Shown: positions 9,436 through 17,404 of the stretch, one piece after another | Layout: each line of letters begins with the position of its first letter | How positions within the stretch are numbered: position 1 is the stretch's first letter | Origin: Ardenticatenaceae bacterium | GTDB lineage: Bacteria > Chloroflexota > Anaerolineae > Promineifilales > Promineifilaceae | Direction: 5' to 3' | DNA length: 64,000 nt | NCBI GenBank assembly: GCA_020634235.1 | Contig: JACKCB010000006.1 | Coordinates: 147,174-211,173, forward strand | Notes under the pieces: model-generated | What the model was told of the DNA's origin: nothing | Database searches by the model: none | What the model saw: the letters and a program-made list of their open reading frames with translations, nothing else | Position numbers and translations under genes: made by a program

Positions 9436-10379
9436 TGACCCGGCCGATCTTCGTCACCGGGTCGCAGCGCAGCGGCACCTCCTGGCTGGCTTCAGTGCTG
9501 GCGGCCGGCGGGCAGGTCGCCTTTCTGGATGAGCCGTTCAGCCACAAGCAGCGGAACCCCGGCCAATGTGCCGTGGATTTTCCTCACTGGTTTACTTACG
9601 TCGGCCCGCACAATGGGGCGCAGTTTGCCCCGGCCGTGGGGGAGACGTTGCGCCTGCGCTATGACCTGCCGGCCGCTCTGGGGGCGGTACGCCAGGCGCG
9701 CCAACTGCGCCGCGTGTGGCGTCACTGGCGCACGTTTGCCGGCTATCGCCGGCGCCGCCTGCGGCCGCTGGTGAAGCAGCCCACCGGCCTGTTCATGGCC
9801 GAGTGGTTGGCAGAGACGTTTGGCGCACAGGTGCTGGTGGTCATCCGCCACCCGGCCGGGTATGTGAGCAGCCGGCTGCGCCTGGGCTGGCCGCACGACT
9901 TCAACGATTTTCTGGACCAGCCGGCCTTGATGGCCGCCTACCTGGCCCCGCTGGAAGATGAGTTCCGCCAATGCCAGGCGGCGGCGTGGCCGCTGTTGGA
10001 CCAGTTGGCGCTGTTGTGGAAGGCGCTCTACGGCACGGTGCGCCAACTGCAAGCGGCCCACCCAGACTGGCTGTTTGTGCGCTATGAAGATGTGGCAGCC
10101 GACCCGGCCGGGCAGTTTTCCCAGCTTTACGCGGCCCTGGGCCTGGACTACAACCAGGCCGCATCCCAGGCGGTAGTCGGCTCCTCGTCGGCCAGCAATC
10201 CCGGCGAAGTGGCGGTGGCGCAGTGGAAATCGGTGCAGCGCCACAGCCAGGCGGCCGCCAAAACCTGGCAAACGCGGCTGACGCCGGCCCAAATCGACCA
10301 GATTCGCGCCCGGACTGCCCCGGTGGGCGGCTTTTTTTATGATGATGAGGCGTGGCTAATCGAAGATGCCAGCAGATAA
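9435..10379 (+). CDS. Sulfotransferase-like protein (4)
   Basis: 314 residues from ATG 9435 (TGATG overlap with the previous gene). FVTGSQRSGTSWLASVL at 6-22 is the phosphosulfate loop, and VLVVIRHPAGYVSSRL is the 3'-phosphate segment with the conserved R, P and S. LFVRYEDVAADPAGQF further on is typical of the family. Ends inside the start of the methyltransferase gene. Confidence 0.88.
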   Translation: MTRPIFVTGSQRSGTSWLASVLAAGGQVAFLDEPFSHKQRNPGQCAVDFPHWFTYVGPHNGAQFAPAVGETLRLRYDLPAALGAVRQARQLRRVWRHWRTFAGYRRRRLRPLVKQPTGLFMAEWLAETFGAQVLVVIRHPAGYVSSRLRLGWPHDFNDFLDQPALMAAYLAPLEDEFRQCQAAAWPLLDQLALLWKALYGTVRQLQAAHPDWLFVRYEDVAADPAGQFSQLYAALGLDYNQAASQAVVGSSSASNPGEVAVAQWKSVQRHSQAAAKTWQTRLTPAQIDQIRARTAPVGGFFYDDEAWLIEDASR

Positions 10380-11100
10380 CACAGCAGAGCGTATGAAGAA
10401 ACTCAAGCGGCGGCGCTATCCGGCCTGGTTCCGCAATAACGTGCTGGCTCCCTGGGACCACCTGTGGGCGGGCACGCTGCCGCGCTATGTCCGCGACCGG
10501 TACATTGTCCGCTTCAAGATCCGCCCGTTCCAACACATTGATGGCTGGCTGACGGTGACTGAGGCGGCGGCGTTGTATCGCACGGCGGCCGCCCTGCCGC
10601 CGGGCGGTGTGGTGGTGGAAATTGGCAGTTGGAAGGGGCGCAGCACCTACTGCCTGGCGAAAGGTCTCCCGGCCGGGGGCGTGGTCTACGCCATCGACCC
10701 CTTCGACGCTTCCGGCGAAGCGGGCAGCGCCCACACCTACCAGAAGCGGCAGGGCGAAACCCCGCTCCTGGCGCAGTTTGAGCAGCGCATGACTGCGCTG
10801 GGCGTCATGGCGCAAATCAGACCGCTGGCCGGCTATTCCCACCAGTTTGTGGGCCAGATCCCACACATCGACTTCCTGTTTCTGGATGGCGACCATTCCG
10901 TGGCTGGCACTACCGCCGACTTTGAGCAGTATACGCCCTACCTGGCCCCCGGCGGCTATCTGGCCCTGCACGACTATGGGCCAGACAAGGCTGAGATGGG
11001 ACCGGTGTGGGTTGTGGAAAACCTGGTCCGGCCTTCCGGCGTGTATGAACACGTGGGCACGTTTGATTCGCTCTGGCTGGGGCGGAAGAAGGGGAGCTAG
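10366..11100 (+). CDS. Class I SAM-dependent methyltransferase (Methyltransf_24-like)
   Basis: 244 residues; ATG 10366 overlaps the upstream gene by 14 bp, and ATG 10393 (MKKLKRRR) is an alternative. VVVEIGSWKGRSTYCLA is motif I, VYAIDPFDAS the acidic motif II and DFLFLDGDHS the post-motif seen in CmcI/Methyltransf_24 enzymes acting on sugars or small molecules. Likely glycan O-methylation within the sulfotransferase operon. Confidence 0.82.
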   Translation: MPADNTAERMKKLKRRRYPAWFRNNVLAPWDHLWAGTLPRYVRDRYIVRFKIRPFQHIDGWLTVTEAAALYRTAAALPPGGVVVEIGSWKGRSTYCLAKGLPAGGVVYAIDPFDASGEAGSAHTYQKRQGETPLLAQFEQRMTALGVMAQIRPLAGYSHQFVGQIPHIDFLFLDGDHSVAGTTADFEQYTPYLAPGGYLALHDYGPDKAEMGPVWVVENLVRPSGVYEHVGTFDSLWLGRKKGS

Positions 11101-11106
11101 CTGCTT

Positions 11107-12069
11107 ATGACGAAACAACCGCCAACACTAAACGATTTGCCGCCGGCCCCGGCCGGGCGCAGCGGCTGGCCCTGGACAGAAAGCACCCCCGCACTGCCCC
11201 CAACCCTGCCCGATGGCACCGCCTGGCCGGCCATCAGCATTGTCACCCCCAATTACAACTACGCCCACTTCCTGGAGGAGACCATCCGCTCGGTGCTGCT
11301 GCAAGGCTACCCCAACCTGCAGTACATCGTCATCGACGATGGCAGCCAGGACGACTCGGTGGCCGTGATTCAGCGGTATGAACCCTGGCTGCATTTCTGG
11401 ATCTCCCGCCCTAACTGCGGCCAGAGCTGCTCCATTAACGAAGGCTTTACCCACGCCAGCGGCTACATTTTGGGCTGGCTGAACAGCGACGACGTCTTTT
11501 ACCCCGGCGCGTTGGCTGAGGTGGGGCGGCAGCTTGCCGGCCGGGTGCGCACCATGCTGGTGGGCGCGGCCACCCTCACCGATGGCCCGCATACCCTCAC
11601 CGGCCGGGATGACCGCCGCCAGCCTGCCTGGGAAGAGATGGCCTATGATGGGCGCACCGTGCCCCAGCCCAGCACCCTGTGGACGGCCGATTTGTGGCCC
11701 CCGGCCGGGCCGCTAGACACCAGCCTGCGCTACACCATGGATTACGACCTCTGGCTGCGCATGGTGCCCCAGGCCCAGGAAGTGCGCTACAGCAGCCAAC
11801 TGCTGGCCTGCGAGCGCATCCACGAAAACCAGATGTCCCTGGCCGCCGCCCGCGCCGGCCAATATGAGCCGGTCAACTGCGAGAAAGCATACGCCGCCCT
11901 GCACGCCGCCCGCGGCCGGGGCGAGTCCCCCGCCCGTTGGCTGCTGAAGAGCTACCGCCGGCGCTGGCGCATGGCCCGCCACCTGGGCAAATACCGCGTC
12001 TTGTGGACCTCTGGTTTCCACCGCGTCGCCCTCCGCGCCGCCTTCGCCCCCAACTACCGCCTCTGGTAA
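11107..12069 (+). CDS. Glycosyltransferase family 2
   Basis: 320 residues. SIVTPNYNYAHFLEETI and VIDDGSQDDS give the GT-A nucleotide-sugar site, and GWLNSDDVFYPGAL contains the metal-binding DD motif. The Arg/Lys-rich C-terminus may touch the membrane. It begins 6 bp after the methyltransferase gene. Confidence 0.9.
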   Translation: MTKQPPTLNDLPPAPAGRSGWPWTESTPALPPTLPDGTAWPAISIVTPNYNYAHFLEETIRSVLLQGYPNLQYIVIDDGSQDDSVAVIQRYEPWLHFWISRPNCGQSCSINEGFTHASGYILGWLNSDDVFYPGALAEVGRQLAGRVRTMLVGAATLTDGPHTLTGRDDRRQPAWEEMAYDGRTVPQPSTLWTADLWPPAGPLDTSLRYTMDYDLWLRMVPQAQEVRYSSQLLACERIHENQMSLAAARAGQYEPVNCEKAYAALHAARGRGESPARWLLKSYRRRWRMARHLGKYRVLWTSGFHRVALRAAFAPNYRLW

Positions 12070-12097
12070 GCAAACAAAGACCGAGGACATAGAAGCA

Positions 12098-13171
12098 ATG
12101 AGTGTTGCGATTATCACCGGCTCGGCCGGCTTGATTGGTTCTGAAGCGGCCCTGTACTTCGCCGGCCAGGGCATGACCGTGGTGGGCATCGATAATGACA
12201 TGCGCCGCACCTTCTTTGGCGACGACGCCTCTACCCATTGGCAGCGGCAGCGGCTGGAAGCCACCCTGGGCGCGCGCTACCGTCACTACGACCTGGACAT
12301 CCGCGACGCAGCGGCCATGAACCAGCTTTTTGCCACCTACGGCACAGACATTACCCTGGTGCTGCACGCCGCCGCCCAGCCATCGCACGACTGGGCCGCC
12401 CGCGACCCGCAAACGGATTTTGGCGTGAATGCCAACGGCACGCTGAACCTGCTGGAGGCCACCCGCCACCATGCGCCGGACGCTGTCTTCATCTTCACCT
12501 CCACCAACAAGGTGTATGGCGACACGCCCAACCGGCTGCCGCTGCTGGAGCAGGCGCACCGCTGGGAGATTGACCCGCAGCACACCTACGCCGGCGGCAT
12601 CCGCGAGGATATGTCCATCGACAGCACGCTGCACAGCCTGTTTGGCGCGTCCAAGGTGGCGGCCGATGTGCTGGTGCAGGAGTATGGCCGCTACTTCGGC
12701 CTATACACCGCCTGCTTCCGCGGTGGCTGCCTGACCGGTCCCAACCATTCGGGCACCCAACTGCACGGCTTTCTGGCTTACCTGATGAAGTGTGCGGCTA
12801 CGGGCACCCCCTACACCGTGTTTGGTTACAAGGGTAAGCAGGTGCGCGACAATATCCACAGCTCGGACCTGATTCGGGCCTTTGATCACTTTTTCCGCGC
12901 CCCGCGCCAGGCGGCGGTGTACAACATCGGCGGCGGGCGCTTTAGCAACTGCTCCATGCTGGAAGCGATTGACTGGTGCCAGGCGATCACCGGCCGGGCG
13001 CTTTCCTGGCAGCTTTCCGACCAAAACCGGATTGGTGACCACATCTGGTGGATTAGCGATTTGGGCCGTTTTCAGGCCGACTATCCCGCCTGGCAGTTGC
13101 AGTATGACGTGCCGCGTATTTTGCAGGAAATCTATGACTACAACCGGGAGCGCTGGCTGAGCCTGGCATGA
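12098..13171 (+). CDS. NAD-dependent epimerase/dehydratase (SDR; CDP-paratose 2-epimerase-like)
   Basis: 357 residues; the start is supported by GAGGAC 9 nt upstream. The Rossmann motif GSAGLIGS is at 8-15, VIGID-like VVGIDND at 28-34 and TSTNKVYG at 134-141. The usual YxxxK catalytic pair appears as F182-GAS-K186. Overall pattern (NDMRRTFFGDDAS, FRGGCLTGPNHSG) matches CDP-tyvelose/paratose epimerase-type sugar nucleotide enzymes. It probably makes an activated sugar for the glycan. Coupled (ATGA overlap) to the next glycosyltransferase. Confidence 0.85.
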   Translation: MSVAIITGSAGLIGSEAALYFAGQGMTVVGIDNDMRRTFFGDDASTHWQRQRLEATLGARYRHYDLDIRDAAAMNQLFATYGTDITLVLHAAAQPSHDWAARDPQTDFGVNANGTLNLLEATRHHAPDAVFIFTSTNKVYGDTPNRLPLLEQAHRWEIDPQHTYAGGIREDMSIDSTLHSLFGASKVAADVLVQEYGRYFGLYTACFRGGCLTGPNHSGTQLHGFLAYLMKCAATGTPYTVFGYKGKQVRDNIHSSDLIRAFDHFFRAPRQAAVYNIGGGRFSNCSMLEAIDWCQAITGRALSWQLSDQNRIGDHIWWISDLGRFQADYPAWQLQYDVPRILQEIYDYNRERWLSLA

Positions 13172-14316
13172 ATATCGCTTTTGTCACCACCTTCGACGCC
13201 CGCGACCCGCGCCGTGGCTCTGGTACCTTTTACTACATGAGCCAGGAGCTGGCACGGCAGGGACACACGCTCCATTACGTGGGGCCGCTGGCGTACCGCT
13301 ACCCGGCCGGGAGCAAACTCATTCGCCGGCTGCACAAAATCATCCCCGGCCGCTACGTGGCCTTCCTGGACCCCTACGTGGGCCGCCTGACCGGCCAGAC
13401 GGTGGCCCAACAACTGGCCGGCGTCGCCTACGACCTGCTGCTGACCAACGACGTGGCGGTGGCCGGCTACACCCCCACCGCCAAGCCGGTGGTCCTGTAC
13501 ACCGACGTCATGATCACCCATGATTACAGCGAGCGCAACCTGCCTAACGCCCGGCTGGCCGGCCTTTCGCCGCTGGCGCTGCGGCTGGCCCGGCAGACGC
13601 TGCGCGCCGGGCTGCGCCGGGCCGATTTGTGCGTTTTCCCGGCGCAGTGGGTGGCCGACGAGGCGGCCCACTATGGCGTGGACCCGGCCAGAGTGCGGTT
13701 GATCCCGTTTGGGGCAAATATTGACGACCCCGGCCGGGACCCGGCCGAACAACGCCGGCTAAACCCCGGCCGGCAGCAGTTTGACCTGCTCTTTGTGGGC
13801 AAGGATTGGGCGCGCAAGGGGGGGGACGTGGCCGTGGCCGTAGCCCAGGCGCTGCAGCAGCGTGGGATCAACGCCACCCTGCACGTGGTTGGGGTGCAGC
13901 ATCCCCGGCTGGCGGCGCTGCCCTTTGTGCGCAGCTACGGCCTGCTGGACAAGCGTGTGCCCGCCGAGCGTGACCAGTTGTACCGCCTTTACCGTGAATG
14001 TGACGCCTTTATCCTGCCCAGCCAGTCGGAAGGTTTTGTGATCGCCGTGCTGGAGGCGGCCGCCTTTGGCCAGCCGGCGCTGGCCTACGCCGCGCACGGC
14101 GTGGGTGTGGTGGACGGCGTGACGGGGGTGCTGCTGCCTTTGGGCGCCCCGGCCGGGGCGTTTGCCGACGTGATCGCCACCTGGCTGGCCCAACCCGAAA
14201 GCTACCAGCAGCTCGCCCGCCAGGCGCGCGACCATTACGAGACCAGCGTTAACTGGGCCACCACCATTGCCGCCCTGACGGCCGCGATGGCCCCGCTGCT
14301 AAAAACCGCCCGATGA
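13168..14316 (+). CDS. Glycosyltransferase family 4 (GT-B)
   Basis: 382 residues. The N-terminal half opens MNIAFVTTFDARDPRRGSG, and the C-terminal domain has DLLFVGKDWARKGGDVAV and FILPSQSEGFVIAVLEAAAFG, whose E(x7)E motif is diagnostic of GT4 retaining enzymes. Starts in the stop of the epimerase gene and ends in a 4-bp overlap with a paralogous GT4. Confidence 0.88.
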   Translation: MNIAFVTTFDARDPRRGSGTFYYMSQELARQGHTLHYVGPLAYRYPAGSKLIRRLHKIIPGRYVAFLDPYVGRLTGQTVAQQLAGVAYDLLLTNDVAVAGYTPTAKPVVLYTDVMITHDYSERNLPNARLAGLSPLALRLARQTLRAGLRRADLCVFPAQWVADEAAHYGVDPARVRLIPFGANIDDPGRDPAEQRRLNPGRQQFDLLFVGKDWARKGGDVAVAVAQALQQRGINATLHVVGVQHPRLAALPFVRSYGLLDKRVPAERDQLYRLYRECDAFILPSQSEGFVIAVLEAAAFGQPALAYAAHGVGVVDGVTGVLLPLGAPAGAFADVIATWLAQPESYQQLARQARDHYETSVNWATTIAALTAAMAPLLKTAR

Positions 14317-15464
14317 ACATCCTGTATGCCGCCCTGCGCAACGACCCGCGCGACATTGACCGCTCCAGCAGCGTTGATTATGGTTTCTACACCGCTTTCC
14401 TGGAGCGCGGCCACCAGGTGGAGGTGGTGGGGCCGTTCCCGCCCCGCCTGCCGTGGTGGGAGAAAGGCATCAAAAAGGTGCATGACCGCCTGACCGGCAA
14501 GCGCTACCTCAAGTGGGACTTCGCCTCGGTGTGGGCGGCCTCGCAGGCGGTGAACAAGGCGGTGGCGGCCACCCGGCCGGAGGTAGTCTTTACCATGTTC
14601 CCGGCCACACTGGCTTTTTATCGGGGGGCAGCCCCGGCCGTGTTCAACACCGACCTGACCTTTGCCTCGTGGCAGGCCAACGGGGCCGGCTTCAGCCCCA
14701 TCGCCCTGCGCGTGCTGACCTGGATCGAGCACCAGGCGCTGACCCGCAGCGCCCAGGTGGTGTTGCATAGTGAATGGTCGCGGCAGGATGTGATGCAGCG
14801 GCATGGCCTCCCGGCCGGGAAGCTGAACGTCTTGCCCATGCCCTCTGCCCTGCCCCTGGATGCCGTGCCCGAAAGCATTGACGTGCTGGCCGACAAAGCG
14901 CTGCCAGACCCCGCGCAGGCAGCCCCGCTGCGGCTGCTGCTGGTGGGCAAAGAATACCACCGCAAAGGCATCGACATCGCCACGGAAGTGGTGACCATGC
15001 TCAACCAGCAAGGGCTGCCGGCCGAACTGACGGTGTGCGCCAGCATTGGCCCGCCCGCGCCGCACGTGCGCTACGTCGGCCCTTTCCGCAAGAGTGTGCC
15101 GGCGGAGCTGGCCAGCTATATGGCGCTGTACCGCCAGGCCCATCTGCTCATTCACCCCGCCCGCTTTGAACCGGCCGGGATTGTGCCCGGTGAGGCGGCG
15201 GCCCTGGCCACGCCCACCATCACCAACGCTGCCGGGGCGCTGGCCACCACGGTTAAAGATGGCGTCTCCGGAATTGTGCTGCCTAAAGACAGCCCGGCCG
15301 GGGCCTACGTGCAGGCCATTCGCGAGCTGGTGCAGGAGCCGGCGCGTTATTACGACCTGTGTGCCACCACCCGCCGCCGCTATGAAGAAGAGCTAAACTG
15401 GCGCGCCGCTGGCCGGCAACTGGATACGATCCTGGCCAGGGCTGGCGGGGCAACATCCGCCTGA
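14313..15464 (+). CDS. Glycosyltransferase family 4 (GT-B)
   Basis: 383 residues. RLLLVGKEYHRKGIDIATEV and LLIHPARFEPAGIVPGEAAALATP carry the GT4 C-terminal domain, with EP(x5)E-like acidic residues. It resembles its upstream neighbour closely in order of motifs, suggesting duplication with divergence. Confidence 0.86.
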   Translation: MNILYAALRNDPRDIDRSSSVDYGFYTAFLERGHQVEVVGPFPPRLPWWEKGIKKVHDRLTGKRYLKWDFASVWAASQAVNKAVAATRPEVVFTMFPATLAFYRGAAPAVFNTDLTFASWQANGAGFSPIALRVLTWIEHQALTRSAQVVLHSEWSRQDVMQRHGLPAGKLNVLPMPSALPLDAVPESIDVLADKALPDPAQAAPLRLLLVGKEYHRKGIDIATEVVTMLNQQGLPAELTVCASIGPPAPHVRYVGPFRKSVPAELASYMALYRQAHLLIHPARFEPAGIVPGEAAALATPTITNAAGALATTVKDGVSGIVLPKDSPAGAYVQAIRELVQEPARYYDLCATTRRRYEEELNWRAAGRQLDTILARAGGATSA

Positions 15465-15475
15465 ACGGAAAAGCT

Positions 15476-16675
15476 ATGCGCTGTCTCTACATTGCCGCTC
15501 GCGCCCCGCTCTCGCCCCATTACCGTGGGGGAAGCTCGGCCATCTACTACGAACAACTGGCCTCGCTGCACGACCTGGGGCACGAGGTGCATTTGTGGCA
15601 CTTTGCCTACGAAAAAGAGCGCCAGAGCTACGATGCCTTTGTAGCCGGCGACGCGGCGGTTTGGGCGGAGGTACAGGCGATGTGCGCCAGCATCACCATC
15701 ACCACGCTGCCGCAGCGCCCCAACCTGTGGCAGAAGGTGCAAGACCGGCTGGCGAACCGCCTCTCCGGGCAGGATGCCATCTTCCCCTTGCTGCGCACGG
15801 TGGCCCACGCCGAGTTCAAGCGGCTGCTGCGCCAGACCCGGCCGGACTTCATCTTCGCCCAACATTTGTGGCCGGCGCAGGTGGCCGTGTTGCAGAAAGA
15901 GGTGCCCGTCATCTTCTCCCATCATGATTGGCTGTTTCGCATCAAGGCGCTGCGCAGCCGCCAGGCAGAGAGCGAGGCGATGCGCCAGATGGAAGAGCGC
16001 GTCGCCCGGCAGGCGGCAGCCGTTACCAGCGGCTCGGCGGTGGAGTGCCAGCAGCTGCGTGACATTGGCTGCGCCAACGTCGCTTACATTCCGGTGGCGT
16101 ACAAACCGGCCGATCTGGATTTTGACACGCTGCCGGATGAACCCCGCCTGGTACATTTTGGCGGGCTGGCCACCACGGCTACGCGGGTTGGGTTGGAGCG
16201 CTTTGCGGCGCTGGTCTGGCCGCATATCCGGCCGAAGCCGCTCTTTTATGCGGTGGGCGACATCTCCTCGGCGGCGCTCAGCCCCACGCTGCCCCAATTC
16301 TTGTCTGAGGTGGTTTGCACCGGCCACGTCACCGACTGGCCCACGGTGCTGCGCCCCTATGATTTGCACCTGATTCCCTGGGAGCACAGCACCGGGCAGC
16401 GCACGCGACTGCCGGTGGCCTTTAACTTTGGCCAGGTGGTGGTGGCCGCCCGGCCGGGTATTGCCGGCTATCCGGAAGCGCAGGATGGCCTGAACTGCCG
16501 CCTGGTAGACAGGTTGGAAGAGATGGCCCCGGTGATCAGTGAGCTGTTGGCCGACCCGGCGCAGCGGCTGCGCCTGGGGCGCGCGGCGCGGGAAACGTTT
16601 ATGGACAGCTTTACCCGGCCGGGGCTGCTCCCCCGCTACCAGACCCTGATTGAGCGCGTGACGCGCTCTTCATGA
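15476..16675 (+). CDS. Glycosyltransferase (GT-B, family 4-like)
   Basis: 399 residues. The N-terminus has YRGGSSAIYYEQLASLHDLGHEVHL, the DRPDFIFAQHLWPAQV region is the usual end of domain 1, and the C-terminal half holds VHFGGLATTATRVGLERF and LHLIPWEHSTGQRTRLP, a degenerate form of the donor-binding region. The classic E(x7)E motif is not clear, so the exact family is less certain. Confidence 0.75.
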   Translation: MRCLYIAARAPLSPHYRGGSSAIYYEQLASLHDLGHEVHLWHFAYEKERQSYDAFVAGDAAVWAEVQAMCASITITTLPQRPNLWQKVQDRLANRLSGQDAIFPLLRTVAHAEFKRLLRQTRPDFIFAQHLWPAQVAVLQKEVPVIFSHHDWLFRIKALRSRQAESEAMRQMEERVARQAAAVTSGSAVECQQLRDIGCANVAYIPVAYKPADLDFDTLPDEPRLVHFGGLATTATRVGLERFAALVWPHIRPKPLFYAVGDISSAALSPTLPQFLSEVVCTGHVTDWPTVLRPYDLHLIPWEHSTGQRTRLPVAFNFGQVVVAARPGIAGYPEAQDGLNCRLVDRLEEMAPVISELLADPAQRLRLGRAARETFMDSFTRPGLLPRYQTLIERVTRSS

Positions 16676-16707
16676 CCGGCGGGCCGGCCCGCTGGTGTTA
16701 GCAACCT

Positions 16708-17394
16708 ATGGAAATCTTAGCCATTATCCCCGCCCGTGGCGGCTCTAAGGGCGTGCCGGGCAAGAATATCGCCCCGCTGGCCGGCAAGCCGCTGCTGGCG
16801 CATACGGTGGAACAGGCGCTGGCCGCCCGGCTGGTGAAGCGCGTGGTGGTCTCGACGGACGACGAGGCGATTGCCACGGTGGCGCGGGCGTATGGGGCGG
16901 AGGTGGTGGCCCGCCCGGCCGGGATCAGCGGCGACACGGCGACTTCTGAAAGCGCCTTGCTGCACGTGCTGGATACCCTGACCGGCCGGGAAGGGTACGC
17001 GCCCGACCTGGTGGTCTTTTTGCAGTGTACTTCGCCGGTGCGCCGGCCGGGGGACATCGACGCTGCCATCCAGACCCTGCTGGACCAGCAGGCCGATTCG
17101 CTGCTCTCGGTGGTGCCCTCGCACCACTGGTTGTGGCGTGTGGTGGATGGCCAGCCCGATTCCTACAACTTTGACTACCGCCGCCGGCCGCGCCGCCAGG
17201 AGCGCCCGGCCGAGTATGATGAAAACGGCTCCATCTACGTCTTCAAGCCCCATATCCTGCGCCAGTTTGATAACCGGCTGGGCGGCCGCATTGCCCTGTA
17301 TGAGATGGACGGCTGGAGCATGATTGACATTGATACGCCGCAAGACCTGGCCCTATGCGAGGTCGTTTGGGGCGTTGGCCCGTACGCGAGTTAG
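16708..17394 (+). CDS. neuA: Acylneuraminate (nonulosonate) cytidylyltransferase
   Basis: 228 residues. IIPARGGSKGVPGKNI at 6-21 is the CTP-binding signature of CMP-sialate synthetases; VVVSTDDEAIA, FLQCTSPVR and IDIDTPQDLALCE complete the family pattern. It activates a nonulosonic acid (sialic, legionaminic or related) with CMP. It lies immediately before the NeuB-type synthase, so the two steps are encoded together; no NeuC-type hydrolysing epimerase is seen in the window. Confidence 0.92.
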   Translation: MEILAIIPARGGSKGVPGKNIAPLAGKPLLAHTVEQALAARLVKRVVVSTDDEAIATVARAYGAEVVARPAGISGDTATSESALLHVLDTLTGREGYAPDLVVFLQCTSPVRRPGDIDAAIQTLLDQQADSLLSVVPSHHWLWRVVDGQPDSYNFDYRRRPRRQERPAEYDENGSIYVFKPHILRQFDNRLGGRIALYEMDGWSMIDIDTPQDLALCEVVWGVGPYAS

Positions 17395-17404
17395 AAGGTT
17401 GGTT

